From: an uncultured Rhodospirillales bacterium
GTDB lineage: Bacteria; Pseudomonadota; Alphaproteobacteria; Reyranellales; Reyranellaceae
DNA: 35,145 bases
Reading direction: 5' to 3'
NCBI GenBank assembly: GCA_902825855.1
Contig: CADECW010000052.1
Location: 12,645 to 47,789 of the forward strand
The position numbers were made by a program, and so were the translations under genes. Every line of letters starts with the position of its first letter. The stretch's first letter is position 1. Shown here in pieces: positions 13,460 to 22,054 of the stretch. The notes below the pieces were generated by a model that saw only the letters and a list, made by a program, of their open reading frames with translations, was not told the DNA's origin and ran no database searches.

Positions 13460-14389
13460 TCAGGAGAACAGGATGGTCGACAGCCGCTTGCGACCGTCGA
13501 CGGCGAGCGGATCGGCGAAGCCAAGCGCCTCGAAGAACTTGAGGAGCTGCTGACGAGCGGCTTCCTCGTTCCACTTGCGGTCGGCCTTGATCATGGCGAG
13601 CAGCTCGTTGATCGCTTCCTGACGCTCGTTGCCGGCCCAGTAGGCCATGGCGAGGTCGAGACGAGCCTGCATGTCCTTGGGGTCGGCGGCGGCCTTGGCC
13701 TTGAGATCGTCGACCGGCCCTGCTTCCTTGGCCTTCTCGGCAAGGTCGATCGAGGCCTGCACTGCCACGACGTCGGAGTTGGTCTTGTCCTTGGCTTCGA
13801 CCTGGGCGAGGAGCTCCTTGGCCTGCTCTACGTCACCGGTCTGCAGGTTGTAGCGCGCGAGGCCGGCCAGCGCGGTGACGTTCTTCGGATCGGCGCCGAG
13901 GATCTCGCTGTAGATGCGCGCCGCGAGGTCCTGGTCGTTCTGCGCGACGGCGGCCTTGGCGTGCTCGAGAAGCTCGGCGATCTCGTCGCCGCCTTCGCCC
14001 GCCGGGCCGCCTGCCGCCTGCACCAGGCGGTCGACGAACGCCTTGACCTGGCTCTCGGGCACCGCACCCATGAAGCCGTCGACGGGCCGGCCGCCGAAGA
14101 AGGCATAGACCGCCGGGATCGACTGGATCCTGAGCTGCTGAGCCAGCATCTGGTTCTGGTCGATGTTGATCTTGACCAGCTTGACCGCACCGTTGGCCGC
14201 CTTGACGACCTTTTCAATCGCCGGCTGCAATTGCTTGCACGGCCCGCACCATGGCGCCCAGAAGTCGACGATCACCGGTACGGTGCGCGAGGCTTCCAGC
14301 ACGTCCTTGGCGAATTTGGTCTGGTCGCTGTCCTTGATGAGATCGGCGGGGGCAGCCTGCGGCGCGGCGCCCTTCAGCATCGGTTCCAT
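13460..14389 (-). CDS. Thioredoxin-TPR co-chaperone (CnoX/YbbN-like)
   Basis: A 309-residue cytoplasmic protein with a thioredoxin domain (about residues 15-125) carrying an intact WCGPC redox site (47-51), followed by TPR-like helical repeats (about 140-300). This is the layout of CnoX (YbbN), a redox-linked holdase that hands clients to chaperones. The E. coli protein lacks the first cysteine, whereas this one keeps both, so it should be able to reduce disulfides. The ATG at 14389 has GAGG just 4 nt upstream; MLKG nine nucleotides later is an alternative. It heads a run with the LON-domain, Trm112 and DUF971 genes. Confidence 0.9.
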   Translation of the reverse strand: MEPMLKGAAPQAAPADLIKDSDQTKFAKDVLEASRTVPVIVDFWAPWCGPCKQLQPAIEKVVKAANGAVKLVKINIDQNQMLAQQLRIQSIPAVYAFFGGRPVDGFMGAVPESQVKAFVDRLVQAAGGPAGEGGDEIAELLEHAKAAVAQNDQDLAARIYSEILGADPKNVTALAGLARYNLQTGDVEQAKELLAQVEAKDKTNSDVVAVQASIDLAEKAKEAGPVDDLKAKAAADPKDMQARLDLAMAYWAGNERQEAINELLAMIKADRKWNEEAARQQLLKFFEALGFADPLAVDGRKRLSTILFS

Positions 14390-14533
14390 GGATCCTCGAA
14401 CGGGGGGAATTTGCGTTGCCCCGCAATGTGGCCTCCGCTCCCCGAGGACGCAAGGGGGCCGGATTCGCCCAAATGGTGCGACTCTGCCCTGCCGTGCCCC
14501 CAATTACGGGGCGGGGCAGGAAAGCGGTGACGG

Positions 14534-16309
14534 TCAGCGATCGTCGACCTTGGCCGCGATGCTGTGGACCTCTTCGGGGGCGAAGACCGGAATCGAGCAA
14601 GCGCCGTTGGCGCAGGCGAAAGCGGCCGCCTCGGGGAGCTCCGGATACTCGACGTCGGCCGCCGGCAGCGGGCCCTCGCGGCGGTCGAGCCACTCGATCC
14701 GGAGGTAGCGCGTCGGATAGGTGCGGGCGGCCTCGTAGAGGGCGCGCGCAGCCGGGTCGTCCTTGGCGCCGACGATGGTGATGTGGGCAGGCTCGCGCAG
14801 CAGCTCGCGGTCGGCCAGCAGAGCGCCGGGAATGATGAAGTCTTCTTCGGCGAGCGCGATCAGGTAGCGCATGCCGTGCTCGGCCGCTTCTTTGAAATCG
14901 GGGCGCGCTGCGGCGCGGGTCAGCAGGTTGAGCAGCCGAACCGTGGCGACGTTCTCGTCGACCTGCTTCACCGGCTGGGCAAGCACGCCCTTCGCGCCGG
15001 GCTCGGGCGCGCGCACCATGAAGCCGCCCGATGGGTCGCGATGATCGCGCACGATCACCTCGCCGAATTCGATCGCCAGGCGAAGGTAGCGCCGCTCGGC
15101 AGTGCTGCGATGGAGCGCGAACGCCGCCTCGGCCAGCGACAGCGTGTCACCGAGATGGGTGTCGTCGTCGGTCGCCCGCGCATGACCGAAACCACCGTTG
15201 GGCGCGCGTCGATTGTCGACGATCCAGTCGAAGGCGCGGATCGCGGCGTCGATAAGCGCGGGCTCGCCGGTTACGTCGTAGAGCGCGGCAAGGCTCGCGA
15301 TCGCCCAACCGTTCTCGCGCGCGTAGATATTGCGGTCGATCGGCGGCTGCGGTCCGGCACGGCGCTCGCTGTCCGTTCTGGCGTAGAAGACATCGCCATG
15401 CAGTGTCGGTCCGGCGTCGGCATCCTGGCTGGTGTAGAAAGCGCCGCTCGGGGCGCGCATGAAATCCGTCAGCCAGCGGGTGATGTCGCGGGCGGCGGCA
15501 AGGTCGGCCGCATCGCCGCCGACCTGGTAGGCCAGCACGTAGGCGCGCACGGCGTCGCGCTGGATGTTCAAGAGCTTCTCGTAGTGCGGACCCGACCAGT
15601 CGAGCTTGTCGGAATACTGGAACATGCCGCCCCAAACCGGATCGATGAGGCGGCGCGCGCCCGTGAGCGTGCGGCTTGCCATCTCGCGCCAGGCTTCGGG
15701 CTCGGTGTTGCGTTGCAGGCGGCGGCCACGCTCCAGCACCCATTCGAGTGTGTCGCCGTGTATGAAGCGGTGAGTGTCGCCGAAGCCGCCGTTGGCCTGG
15801 TCATGGCTCTTGTGCAGCAGGTCCTCGGTGCGCGCGCGACGCGCCGGGGACAGCACGACGGCGTCGGGATCGGTGGCGTCGCCTGCGGTGTAGCTTGGCA
15901 ACGCCGAAGGATCTTCGATGACGGCGGCTAGAAGCGCGACGAACAACTCGGGCGGGATGTATCCGCGGCGCTTGAAGATCTCGTTGCCGTCCTTGTCGAG
16001 CATGATCGTGGCGGGCCAGCCCCAGTTCTCGTAGCGGTAGGAGAGGGCGGGGTCGGAATCCTGGTCGACGCGCACCGCGATGAACTTCTCGGCGATGCGC
16101 TGCTGGACGGCGGAATCGCGGTAGGTCGTTCGCTCCATGACGTGGCACCAGTGGCACCATACGGCGGCCATGTGCAGCAGGATGTACTTGTCCTCGCGCG
16201 CTGCGCGGTCGAACAGCGACGGCTCCCACCGGGCCCAGGGCAGCGAGGCCGTCTCGGCTTGCGCCGGCGTGGCAAGGATCAGCAGCAGAAGGGCCAGGAA
16301 GCGGCGCAT
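14534..16309 (-). CDS. Secreted DUF255 (YyaL/SSP411-like) thioredoxin-fold protein
   Basis: A 591-residue protein. Residues 1-18 form a Sec signal peptide (hydrophobic LALLLLILA ending AQA), so it should be exported. Residues about 22-150 are the DUF255 thioredoxin-like domain with the family motif WCHWCHVM (C52, C55). The remainder is an alpha/alpha-barrel-like region resembling glycosidase-type toroids (DAGPTLHGDVFYART, NGGFGHARATDDD). The family is also called YyaL or spermatogenesis-associated protein 20, and its reaction is unknown. The AGGAGG site ends only one base before the ATG at 16309, closer than usual. It is shorter than the usual 650-700-residue family members. Confidence 0.85.
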   Translation of the reverse strand: MRRFLALLLLILATPAQAETASLPWARWEPSLFDRAAREDKYILLHMAAVWCHWCHVMERTTYRDSAVQQRIAEKFIAVRVDQDSDPALSYRYENWGWPATIMLDKDGNEIFKRRGYIPPELFVALLAAVIEDPSALPSYTAGDATDPDAVVLSPARRARTEDLLHKSHDQANGGFGDTHRFIHGDTLEWVLERGRRLQRNTEPEAWREMASRTLTGARRLIDPVWGGMFQYSDKLDWSGPHYEKLLNIQRDAVRAYVLAYQVGGDAADLAAARDITRWLTDFMRAPSGAFYTSQDADAGPTLHGDVFYARTDSERRAGPQPPIDRNIYARENGWAIASLAALYDVTGEPALIDAAIRAFDWIVDNRRAPNGGFGHARATDDDTHLGDTLSLAEAAFALHRSTAERRYLRLAIEFGEVIVRDHRDPSGGFMVRAPEPGAKGVLAQPVKQVDENVATVRLLNLLTRAAARPDFKEAAEHGMRYLIALAEEDFIIPGALLADRELLREPAHITIVGAKDDPAARALYEAARTYPTRYLRIEWLDRREGPLPAADVEYPELPEAAAFACANGACSIPVFAPEEVHSIAAKVDDR

Positions 16310-16329
16310 GCCTCCTGTACGGCCCGGCG

Positions 16330-16659
16330 TCAGCGCCGGATCTGGTACTTCATCAATTCGTTACCGAGGCGGCCGGACAGCCATAGGCCGCACATGCGGT
16401 AGTCGCTGATCAGCGACCACCAGGGCGCCTTGAAGGTCGCCGGCCTGTTCTTCTCGACGAAGAAGTGGGCGAACCAGGCGAAGGCGTAGCCCATGACCGG
16501 CACCGCCAGCAGCCACCACCAGCTCTGGGTGGAGACGGCCCACAGCAGGATCGCGACCGAGGCGATCGACCCGACATAGTGCAGCGCCCGCGTCTGCGGC
16601 TTGCTGTGCTCCCGCAGGTAGAACGGCCAGAACTCGGCATAGGTGCGCTGGATGGCCAT
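16330..16659 (-). CDS. DUF962 (Mpo1-like) membrane protein
   Basis: A 109-residue protein of the DUF962 family, related to yeast Mpo1, an iron-dependent dioxygenase that alpha-oxidises 2-hydroxy fatty acids. Visible family features are FWPFYLREHSKPQTRALHYV at the N-terminus, two hydrophobic segments (about residues 30-65), and HFFVEKNRPATF after them; the histidines H19, H28 and H67 are candidate metal ligands. The ATG at 16659 (MAIQRTYAEF) is the family-like start; the extra codons up to 16722 overlap the VOC gene. It lies 7 nt after the VOC stop codon. Confidence 0.88.
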   Translation of the reverse strand: MAIQRTYAEFWPFYLREHSKPQTRALHYVGSIASVAILLWAVSTQSWWWLLAVPVMGYAFAWFAHFFVEKNRPATFKAPWWSLISDYRMCGLWLSGRLGNELMKYQIRR

Positions 16660-16666
16660 GGCGCCA

Positions 16667-17059
16667 TCATACTCCGAGCAGGTCCCATTTGTTACCGGCG
16701 ATATCGAGGAAGACTGCGACACGGCCGTAGGGCTCGCTGCGCGGCGGCTTCACGAAGGTCACGCCCGCAGCGACCATGCGGTCGTAGCTCGCGCTGAAGT
16801 CGTCGACGTGCAGGAAGAAGCCGACGCGCCCGGCGAACTGGTTGCCGACAATGCGCTCCTGCTCTTCACCGTCCGCCCTGGCGATCAGAATTCCCGTCTC
16901 GGCGCCGGGCGGGCGGACGACCACCCACCGCTTCGGCCGCCCATAGTTAGTGAGCGAGGGCACGTCTTCGACCAGTTCGAAGCGCAGGATGCGGACGAAG
17001 AAGTCGATGGCCGGGTCGTACTCCTTGACGACGAGAGCGGCGAGGCCAAGGTGCGACAT
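16667..17059 (-). CDS. VOC (glyoxalase/bleomycin resistance) family protein
   Basis: A 130-residue single-domain member of the vicinal oxygen chelate fold. Two beta-alpha-beta-beta-beta modules are visible, starting SHLGLAALVVKEYDPAIDFF and VGFFLHVDDFSASYDRM, and it ends with the typical DIAGNKWDLLG. Metal ligands would be H3 in the first module and one or two of the acidic/His residues in the second. The family covers lyases, dioxygenases and resistance proteins, and the reaction here is unknown. It lies 3 nt after the second CaiB gene, so it is probably in the same transcript. Confidence 0.85.
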   Translation of the reverse strand: MSHLGLAALVVKEYDPAIDFFVRILRFELVEDVPSLTNYGRPKRWVVVRPPGAETGILIARADGEEQERIVGNQFAGRVGFFLHVDDFSASYDRMVAAGVTFVKPPRSEPYGRVAVFLDIAGNKWDLLGV

Positions 17060-17062
17060 GCC

Positions 17063-18268
17063 TCAACCCAGCGCTCCGGATTTCTTGAGCGCGTCGATCT
17101 CGTCGGCGGCGAATCCCGCTTCGCGCAGGATCTCCTCGTTGTGCTGGCCGACAGCGGGCGGAGGCCCGGCTTTTCGCGGCTGCGCGAAACCCAGGCGGAT
17201 GGGGTTGTTCACCGTGCGCGGCACCTCGGGGTTGGCCGTGTCGGCGAAGATGCCGGCGTGGCCCGCCTGCTCGTCGTCGACGACGTCGGCCAGTCGACCG
17301 ATGACGCCGAAGGGGATGCCGGTGCCGGCGAAGGCCGCTTCCCATTCGGCATAGGTCCTTTGTGCAAACACCGGCATCAGCTCCCGCACCAGCTCGAGCG
17401 AGCGCGCGCGGCGGTCGGCACGTTCGGCGAAGCGCGGGTCGGCCAGAAGGTCCGGGCGGTCGATGGCCTGGCACAGGACCGGCCACAGCCGATCGTCGCG
17501 CACCAGCAGGAGCTGCAGCCAGCGATCGTCCCTGGTGCGGTAGAGGTTGGTCAATGCATTGCGCGGCTTGTCGGGCGCCTGGCGCGGCGGCAGGTGCGCA
17601 CCGACCAGCGCACCCGCGGCCGAGGTGCCGTTGGACCACACGCCGTTGGCGTAGAGCGAGGTGCCGACCCAGCAGCCCTTGCCGGTGCGGTCGCGCTGGC
17701 GCAGGCCGAGCAGGATCGCGGCGACCAGGGTCATGGCGGTGGCGCGGTCGCCCTGTGCCGGCAACGACAAGCCGGGCGGGCCGTCTTCATAGCGCGCCGA
17801 GTCGAGGATGCCCGAGCGGCCAAAGTAGGCGGAGACGTCGAAGCCCGGCCGGTCGCGGTCCGGGCCGCTTTCGCCATAGCCGGTGAGCGAGCAGTAGACG
17901 AGGCGCGGATTGATCGTCTCGATATCTTCCCAGCGCAGCTTCAGTCGCTCGCGCGCCGGCGGCGGGAAATTCACGATCATGATGTCGGCGCGCCGGATCA
18001 GCCGCTCGAGCACGGGTCGCGCATCGTCGTTCTTGAGATCGAGCGCCAGCGACCTTTTCAGGCGGCCGTCGAGCTGCCAGGGGAAGTTCTTGTCGCTCTG
18101 GGGGTAGCTCGCGTTGCGGTAGCTGTTGCGATGGGGATCGCCGTCGCCCGGCGGTTCGATCTTGATCACGTCGGCGCCGAAGTCGGCGAGCGCGACCGCC
18201 GCGGCCGGCGCTGCGATGAACGAGCTGACGTCGAGGACGACGAGTCCGCCGAGCGGCAGCTCGCTCAT
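17063..18268 (-). CDS. CaiB/BaiF (class III) CoA-transferase, downstream paralogue
   Basis: A 401-residue family III CoA-transferase, moving CoA between carboxylic acids through an aspartyl intermediate. Conserved parts are LVVLDVSSFIAAPAAAVALA near the N-terminus, GADVIKIEPPGDGDPHR, LDLKNDDARPVLERLI, SLTGYGESGPDRDRPGFD and PAQGDRATAMTLV. The aspartate in QGDRATA, near residue 178, corresponds in position to the catalytic Asp of formyl-CoA transferase. The ATG at 18268 overlaps the stop of the upstream paralogue by 4 nt. The two proteins are similar throughout, so they may form a hetero-oligomer or have split substrates. Acid substrates are unknown. Confidence 0.9.
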   Translation of the reverse strand: MSELPLGGLVVLDVSSFIAAPAAAVALADFGADVIKIEPPGDGDPHRNSYRNASYPQSDKNFPWQLDGRLKRSLALDLKNDDARPVLERLIRRADIMIVNFPPPARERLKLRWEDIETINPRLVYCSLTGYGESGPDRDRPGFDVSAYFGRSGILDSARYEDGPPGLSLPAQGDRATAMTLVAAILLGLRQRDRTGKGCWVGTSLYANGVWSNGTSAAGALVGAHLPPRQAPDKPRNALTNLYRTRDDRWLQLLLVRDDRLWPVLCQAIDRPDLLADPRFAERADRRARSLELVRELMPVFAQRTYAEWEAAFAGTGIPFGVIGRLADVVDDEQAGHAGIFADTANPEVPRTVNNPIRLGFAQPRKAGPPPAVGQHNEEILREAGFAADEIDALKKSGALG

Positions 18269-19476
18269 GGTACGGCACCGCTTTCATGCAGCGCGGCGAT
18301 CTCGTCGGGCGAGAGGCCTGCTTCCGCCAGGATCTCGTCGCTGTGCTGGCCGAGTGCCGGTGCGGACTTCGCGACCTGCTGCTCGGCGAAGCTCAGCCGA
18401 ATCGGATTGCTGAGCGTCTTGGGCATCTCGGCGATGGCGGTGGCGACAACGGCACCGCAGGCCACCGCCTGCTGGTCGTCGGGCACGTCCTGCGGCCGGC
18501 TGATGACGCCGAAGGTGATGCCATGCGCCGACATGGTCTTGCGCCAGTGCTCGTAGTCGCGGCCGGCGAAGGCCTCGCGCAGGATGGTGGCGAGCTTGCC
18601 CGAGCGCTCGCGGCGATCCTGCACCGTCGCGAAGCGCGGATCGTCCACGAGCTCGGGCTGGCCGATGGTCTCGCAGACGCCGGGCCACATCTTGTCCTCG
18701 CGCACGATCGTGAGCTGCAGCCAGCGATCGTCGGAGGTGCGATAGATGTTGCCCAGCGCCGAGCGGGGCTGCTCGGGTGGCGGACGGTGCGGCAGGTAGG
18801 CGCCGACCAGGGCGGCCTGGGCGACGACGCCGCACGACCACAGCCCGTTGCCGAGCAGCGACGTGCCGACCCACGAACCCTCGCCGGTCTTCATGCGCTG
18901 CATCAGCCCCATCAGGATCGCCGAGACCAGCGTCATGGCGGTGGCGCGGTCGCCCTGCGCCGGCACCGGCACGCCGGGCGGGCCGCCCTCGTAGCGCTGG
19001 GCGTCCAGAAGGCCGGAGCGGGCGAAGTAGGCGGTGACGTCGAAACCCGGGCGGTCGCGGTCAGGGCCACTCTCGCCGTAACCGGTCAGCGAGGCGTAGA
19101 TCATCTTCGGATTGACCCGCTTCACGTCGTCGTAGCCGAGCTTCAGCTTGTCGCGCACCAGGGGCGGGAAATTGCAGATCAGCACGTCGGACGCCACGAT
19201 CAGCCGGTCGAGGGCGGCGCGGCCGTCGGGCTTCTTGAGGTCGAGCACGAGCGAGCGCTTGTTGCGCGAATCCATGTGCCAGGGATAGTTGACCTTGCCC
19301 TTCGGATAGTTCGCCGAATCGTGCATGATGCGGCGGTTGGGATCGCCGTCGGGCCCTTCGATCTTGATCACGTCGGCGCCCCAGTCGCCCAGGACGACCG
19401 CGGCCGCAGGTGCGGCGATGAACGAACTGATATCGAGGACGCGCAATCCTGCCAGGGGCAGGCCAGGCTCGGTCAT
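18265..19476 (-). CDS. CaiB/BaiF (class III) CoA-transferase, upstream paralogue
   Basis: A 403-residue family III CoA-transferase closely related to the next gene. It shows the same blocks: LRVLDISSFIAAPAAAVVLG, GADVIKIEGPDGDPNRR, LDLKKPDGRAALDRLI, SLTGYGESGPDRDRPGFD and PAQGDRATAMTLV with the probable catalytic Asp. The ATG at 19476 follows AGGGAACCGTC, a reasonable ribosome site. It leads a minus-strand run (two transferases, VOC, DUF962) and is divergent from the sulfatase across about 105 nt. Heteromeric pairs are known in this family (for example benzylsuccinate and malate CoA-transferases), which makes joint action plausible. Confidence 0.9.
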   Translation of the reverse strand: MTEPGLPLAGLRVLDISSFIAAPAAAVVLGDWGADVIKIEGPDGDPNRRIMHDSANYPKGKVNYPWHMDSRNKRSLVLDLKKPDGRAALDRLIVASDVLICNFPPLVRDKLKLGYDDVKRVNPKMIYASLTGYGESGPDRDRPGFDVTAYFARSGLLDAQRYEGGPPGVPVPAQGDRATAMTLVSAILMGLMQRMKTGEGSWVGTSLLGNGLWSCGVVAQAALVGAYLPHRPPPEQPRSALGNIYRTSDDRWLQLTIVREDKMWPGVCETIGQPELVDDPRFATVQDRRERSGKLATILREAFAGRDYEHWRKTMSAHGITFGVISRPQDVPDDQQAVACGAVVATAIAEMPKTLSNPIRLSFAEQQVAKSAPALGQHSDEILAEAGLSPDEIAALHESGAVP

Positions 19477-19581
19477 GACGGTTCCCTAGGTCTTTGTCCG
19501 ATATGGGCGCGAGCCTCTGGCCTCCGTCAAGGCCGGTGGCTACGGTGTTTCGGCACGCGGCGTGCTTGGGGGAATTTCAGA

Positions 19582-20976
19582 GTGGCAAGGAAGCGCAAGC
19601 CAAACTTCATCGTCGTGCTGATCGACGATCTCAGGTTCGACGAGCTCGGCATCTGCGGCCATCCCTTCATGAAGACGCCGCACATCGACCGTATCGGCCA
19701 CGAAGGCGCGATGTTCACCTCGGCGTTCCACACCACGCCGCTCTGCTCGCCCAACCGCGCTTCGATCATCACCGGCCAGTACGCCAGCCGGCACGGCATC
19801 ATCGACAACGTGGCGCGCGATGCCCACAGCCATCGCCTGCCCAACTACCATGGCATCCTGCAGCGCCTGGGCTACGAGACCGCGCATGTCGGCAAGTGGC
19901 ACATGGGCAATTCCGGCGGGCCGCGCCCAGGCTACGACCGCTGGGTGAGCTTCCCGGGGCACGGCTCGATCGTCGATCCGGTGCTGAACATCGACGGCGA
20001 TGAGCGCCAGCACAAAGGCTACATCACCGATCTTTTGAACGATCACGCCGTCGAGTTCCTGCGCAAGCCACGGACGAAACCGTTCGCCTTGTTCTTTGCC
20101 CACAAGGCGGTGCACCCCGATGCCTTCCAGGCGCCCGACGGCACGATCGATCTCAGCAAGGGTGGCTATCGCGTGCCCGAGCGTCATGCCGGTCTCTACA
20201 AGGGCGCGCATTTCCCGCGGCGGCCCAATGCGTTGCCGCTGGCCGAGGTGGCGAAGGACAAGCCGGCCTGGACCGAGGCCTTCCAGCTCAAGGGCAACGA
20301 AGCCTCGCGCAAGGTGCTGGACGGCATCAAGGCCGGCAGCGACGAGGAGATCCGCCTGCGCGCCGCCATGATGGCCTCGGTCGACGAGGGCATGGGCGAG
20401 GTCTTCAAGGTGCTGGAGGAGACCGGCCAGCTCGATGACACCTTCATCCTGTTCCTCGGTGACAACGGCTACTTCTTCGGCGAGCACGGGCTGGGACCGG
20501 AGCGGCGCTTCGCCTACGAGGAAGGCATCAAGTCGCCGTTCCTGATCCGCTATCCCGCCTGGTTCAAGCCGGGAACGGTGAGGGATGAGCTGGTGCTGGC
20601 GCTCGACATCGCCCCGACCATCGTCGATCTCGCGGGCGGCAGGAAGGCCGACTTCGAGCACATGCAGGGCCTGTCGCTGAGGCCGATCGCCAGAGACGGC
20701 AAGCGTGTGCGCTCGTCGTTCATGTGCGAGTATTTCAGCGAGAACGCCATGCCATGGCTCATAGGCATGAGCTACAAGGCGATCCGCACCAGGCGACACA
20801 AGTACATCCACTGGACGCAGAAATCGCTCGACGGCGTGGCGTGCGACGAGCTCTACGACCTCAAGAACGATCCGTATGAAATGCACAATCTGATCAACAA
20901 ACGCGGCGAACGCGCGACCGTCGCACGACTGCGCAAACAGCTTGCCACGCTGGTGGCGCAATCGGTGGGGCTGTAA
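19582..20976 (+). CDS. Type I sulfatase (arylsulfatase/choline-sulfatase-like)
   Basis: A 464-residue alkaline-phosphatase-superfamily sulfatase that cleaves sulfate esters. The formylglycine motif is C55-S-P-N-R59, with the following SIITG completing the C-x-P-x-R-x3-[LT]-G signature, so it needs maturation by a formylglycine-generating enzyme. Metal-binding DD (residues 15-16) and the later DNGYFFGEHGL agree. No signal peptide is seen, which suggests a cytoplasmic enzyme. The start is a GTG at 19582 after GGGGGA; the frame is open far upstream, but that part is antisense to the CoA-transferase gene. It is followed 19 nt later by a Bug-type binding protein, likely the same transcript. Confidence 0.9.
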   Translation: MARKRKPNFIVVLIDDLRFDELGICGHPFMKTPHIDRIGHEGAMFTSAFHTTPLCSPNRASIITGQYASRHGIIDNVARDAHSHRLPNYHGILQRLGYETAHVGKWHMGNSGGPRPGYDRWVSFPGHGSIVDPVLNIDGDERQHKGYITDLLNDHAVEFLRKPRTKPFALFFAHKAVHPDAFQAPDGTIDLSKGGYRVPERHAGLYKGAHFPRRPNALPLAEVAKDKPAWTEAFQLKGNEASRKVLDGIKAGSDEEIRLRAAMMASVDEGMGEVFKVLEETGQLDDTFILFLGDNGYFFGEHGLGPERRFAYEEGIKSPFLIRYPAWFKPGTVRDELVLALDIAPTIVDLAGGRKADFEHMQGLSLRPIARDGKRVRSSFMCEYFSENAMPWLIGMSYKAIRTRRHKYIHWTQKSLDGVACDELYDLKNDPYEMHNLINKRGERATVARLRKQLATLVAQSVGL

Positions 20977-20995
20977 CTCGCACTGGGAGGCTGAG

Positions 20996-21970
20996 ATGGG
21001 TCTGACGAAGAGGGCGCTTCTCGCGGCGTCGCTGGTCGCTGCGTCGGGCGTCGTACGTGCACAGGCTTACCCGGCAAAGTCGATCCGCCTGATCGTGCCG
21101 CTGGCGCCGGGCGCCACCGCCGACATCGTGGCGCGCATCTTTGCCGAGGAGTTGGGCAAGTCGTTCGGGCAGACCGTCGTGGTCGACAACAAGACCGGCG
21201 CCGGCGGCACCATCGCCACCGCCGAGGCGGCGCGTGCTCCGGCCGACGGCTACACCGTGGCGCTGGTGAGCCAGGGCACCCTCGTCTTCAACATGGGACT
21301 CTATAAATCACCGGGCTACGATTCGCTGAAGGACCTCGCGCCGGTGGCGGTGAGCGGCGGCGTGTCCAACGTCCTGATCGTGCATCCCGACAATCCGGCG
21401 AAGACGGTCGACGACGTGCTCGCCCAGGCGCGCGCCAGGCCCGGCCAGCTCACCTTCTCGTCGGGCGGCGTCGGCACCAGCCATCACATGTCCGGTGTGC
21501 TTCTCGAGATGCGGACCGGCGTGAAGCTCCAGCATGTGCCTTACCGTGCGACGCCGGCCGGAATCCAGGCGGTCGCCAATGGCGAGGTGACCATGGGCCT
21601 GTTCAACACGCCGACGGTCATCGGCCTGATCAAAGGCGGGAAGCTGAAGGCCATCGCCGTCACCAGCGAGAAGCGCTCGGACCTGCTGCCCGAAGCGCCG
21701 ACCATGATCGAATCCGGCGTGAAGGACTATGTCGTGAACACCTGGATGGGCTTCGCCGTGCCGGCCGGCACGCCCGACCCAGTCGTCGGCAAGCTCAATG
21801 CCGAGCTGAACCGCATCGGCCAGTTGCCGGCCGTGCGCGAAAAGATGCTGGCCCAGGGCATCGAGATGTTGCCGCCGGAAGCGCCTGCCCAGGCCCAGAA
21901 GCTGGTGCGCGACGACCTGACGCTATGGCTGCCGATCATCAAGGCGTCTGGGGCTTCGGCGGATCAGTAG
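20996..21970 (+). CDS. Bug-family (tripartite tricarboxylate transporter) substrate-binding protein
   Basis: A 324-residue periplasmic binding protein of the Bug/TctC family. A signal peptide covers residues 1 to about 23 (LLAASLVAASGVVRAQA), and the mature protein begins YPAKSIRLIVPLAPGATADI, the usual family opening. GAGGTIATAEAARAPADGYT and the PYRATPAGIQAVANGEV region are also typical. The ATG at 20996 follows GGGAGG. Ligands of the family are mostly carboxylates and aromatic acids. No TctA/TctB membrane genes are nearby, so it is an orphan like most Bug proteins. Its place behind a sulfatase suggests uptake of a related organic acid or sulfated compound (inference). Confidence 0.92.
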   Translation: MGLTKRALLAASLVAASGVVRAQAYPAKSIRLIVPLAPGATADIVARIFAEELGKSFGQTVVVDNKTGAGGTIATAEAARAPADGYTVALVSQGTLVFNMGLYKSPGYDSLKDLAPVAVSGGVSNVLIVHPDNPAKTVDDVLAQARARPGQLTFSSGGVGTSHHMSGVLLEMRTGVKLQHVPYRATPAGIQAVANGEVTMGLFNTPTVIGLIKGGKLKAIAVTSEKRSDLLPEAPTMIESGVKDYVVNTWMGFAVPAGTPDPVVGKLNAELNRIGQLPAVREKMLAQGIEMLPPEAPAQAQKLVRDDLTLWLPIIKASGASADQ

Positions 21971-22000
21971 GCGTCGTCCAAACCGGTGGTATTGCCTTCC

Positions 22001-22029
22001 TTGCAAAACCACCCTTCGGCGCGTATTTC
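22001..22029 (+). promoter_or_regulatory. Sigma-70-like promoter of asd
   Basis: TTGCAA (22001-22006) and TATTTC (22024-22029) are separated by 17 nt. The start would be near 22036, leaving about 19 nt with the AGGTGAG ribosome site before the ATG at 22055. A 6-bp inverted repeat (GGTGGT / ACCACC, 21985-22013) overlaps the -35 box. Confidence 0.4.
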
Positions 22030-22054
22030 CCTGCCTCCTTCATACAGGTGAGCC

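Noticed and set aside
19551..19566. Sigma-54-like sequence CGGCACGCGGCGTGCT upstream of the sulfatase
   Set aside because: Spacing and GG/GC fit, but transcription would begin near 19577, after the GGGGGA ribosome site. The match is also part of a GCACG-CGG-CGTGC palindrome and may be chance.
18286..19581. Long in-frame extension upstream of the sulfatase (frame open to 18286)
   Set aside because: It is antisense to a CoA-transferase gene, reads as low-complexity Ala/Gly/Arg/Asp-rich sequence, and the sulfatase fold begins right after the GTG at 19582, which has a ribosome site.
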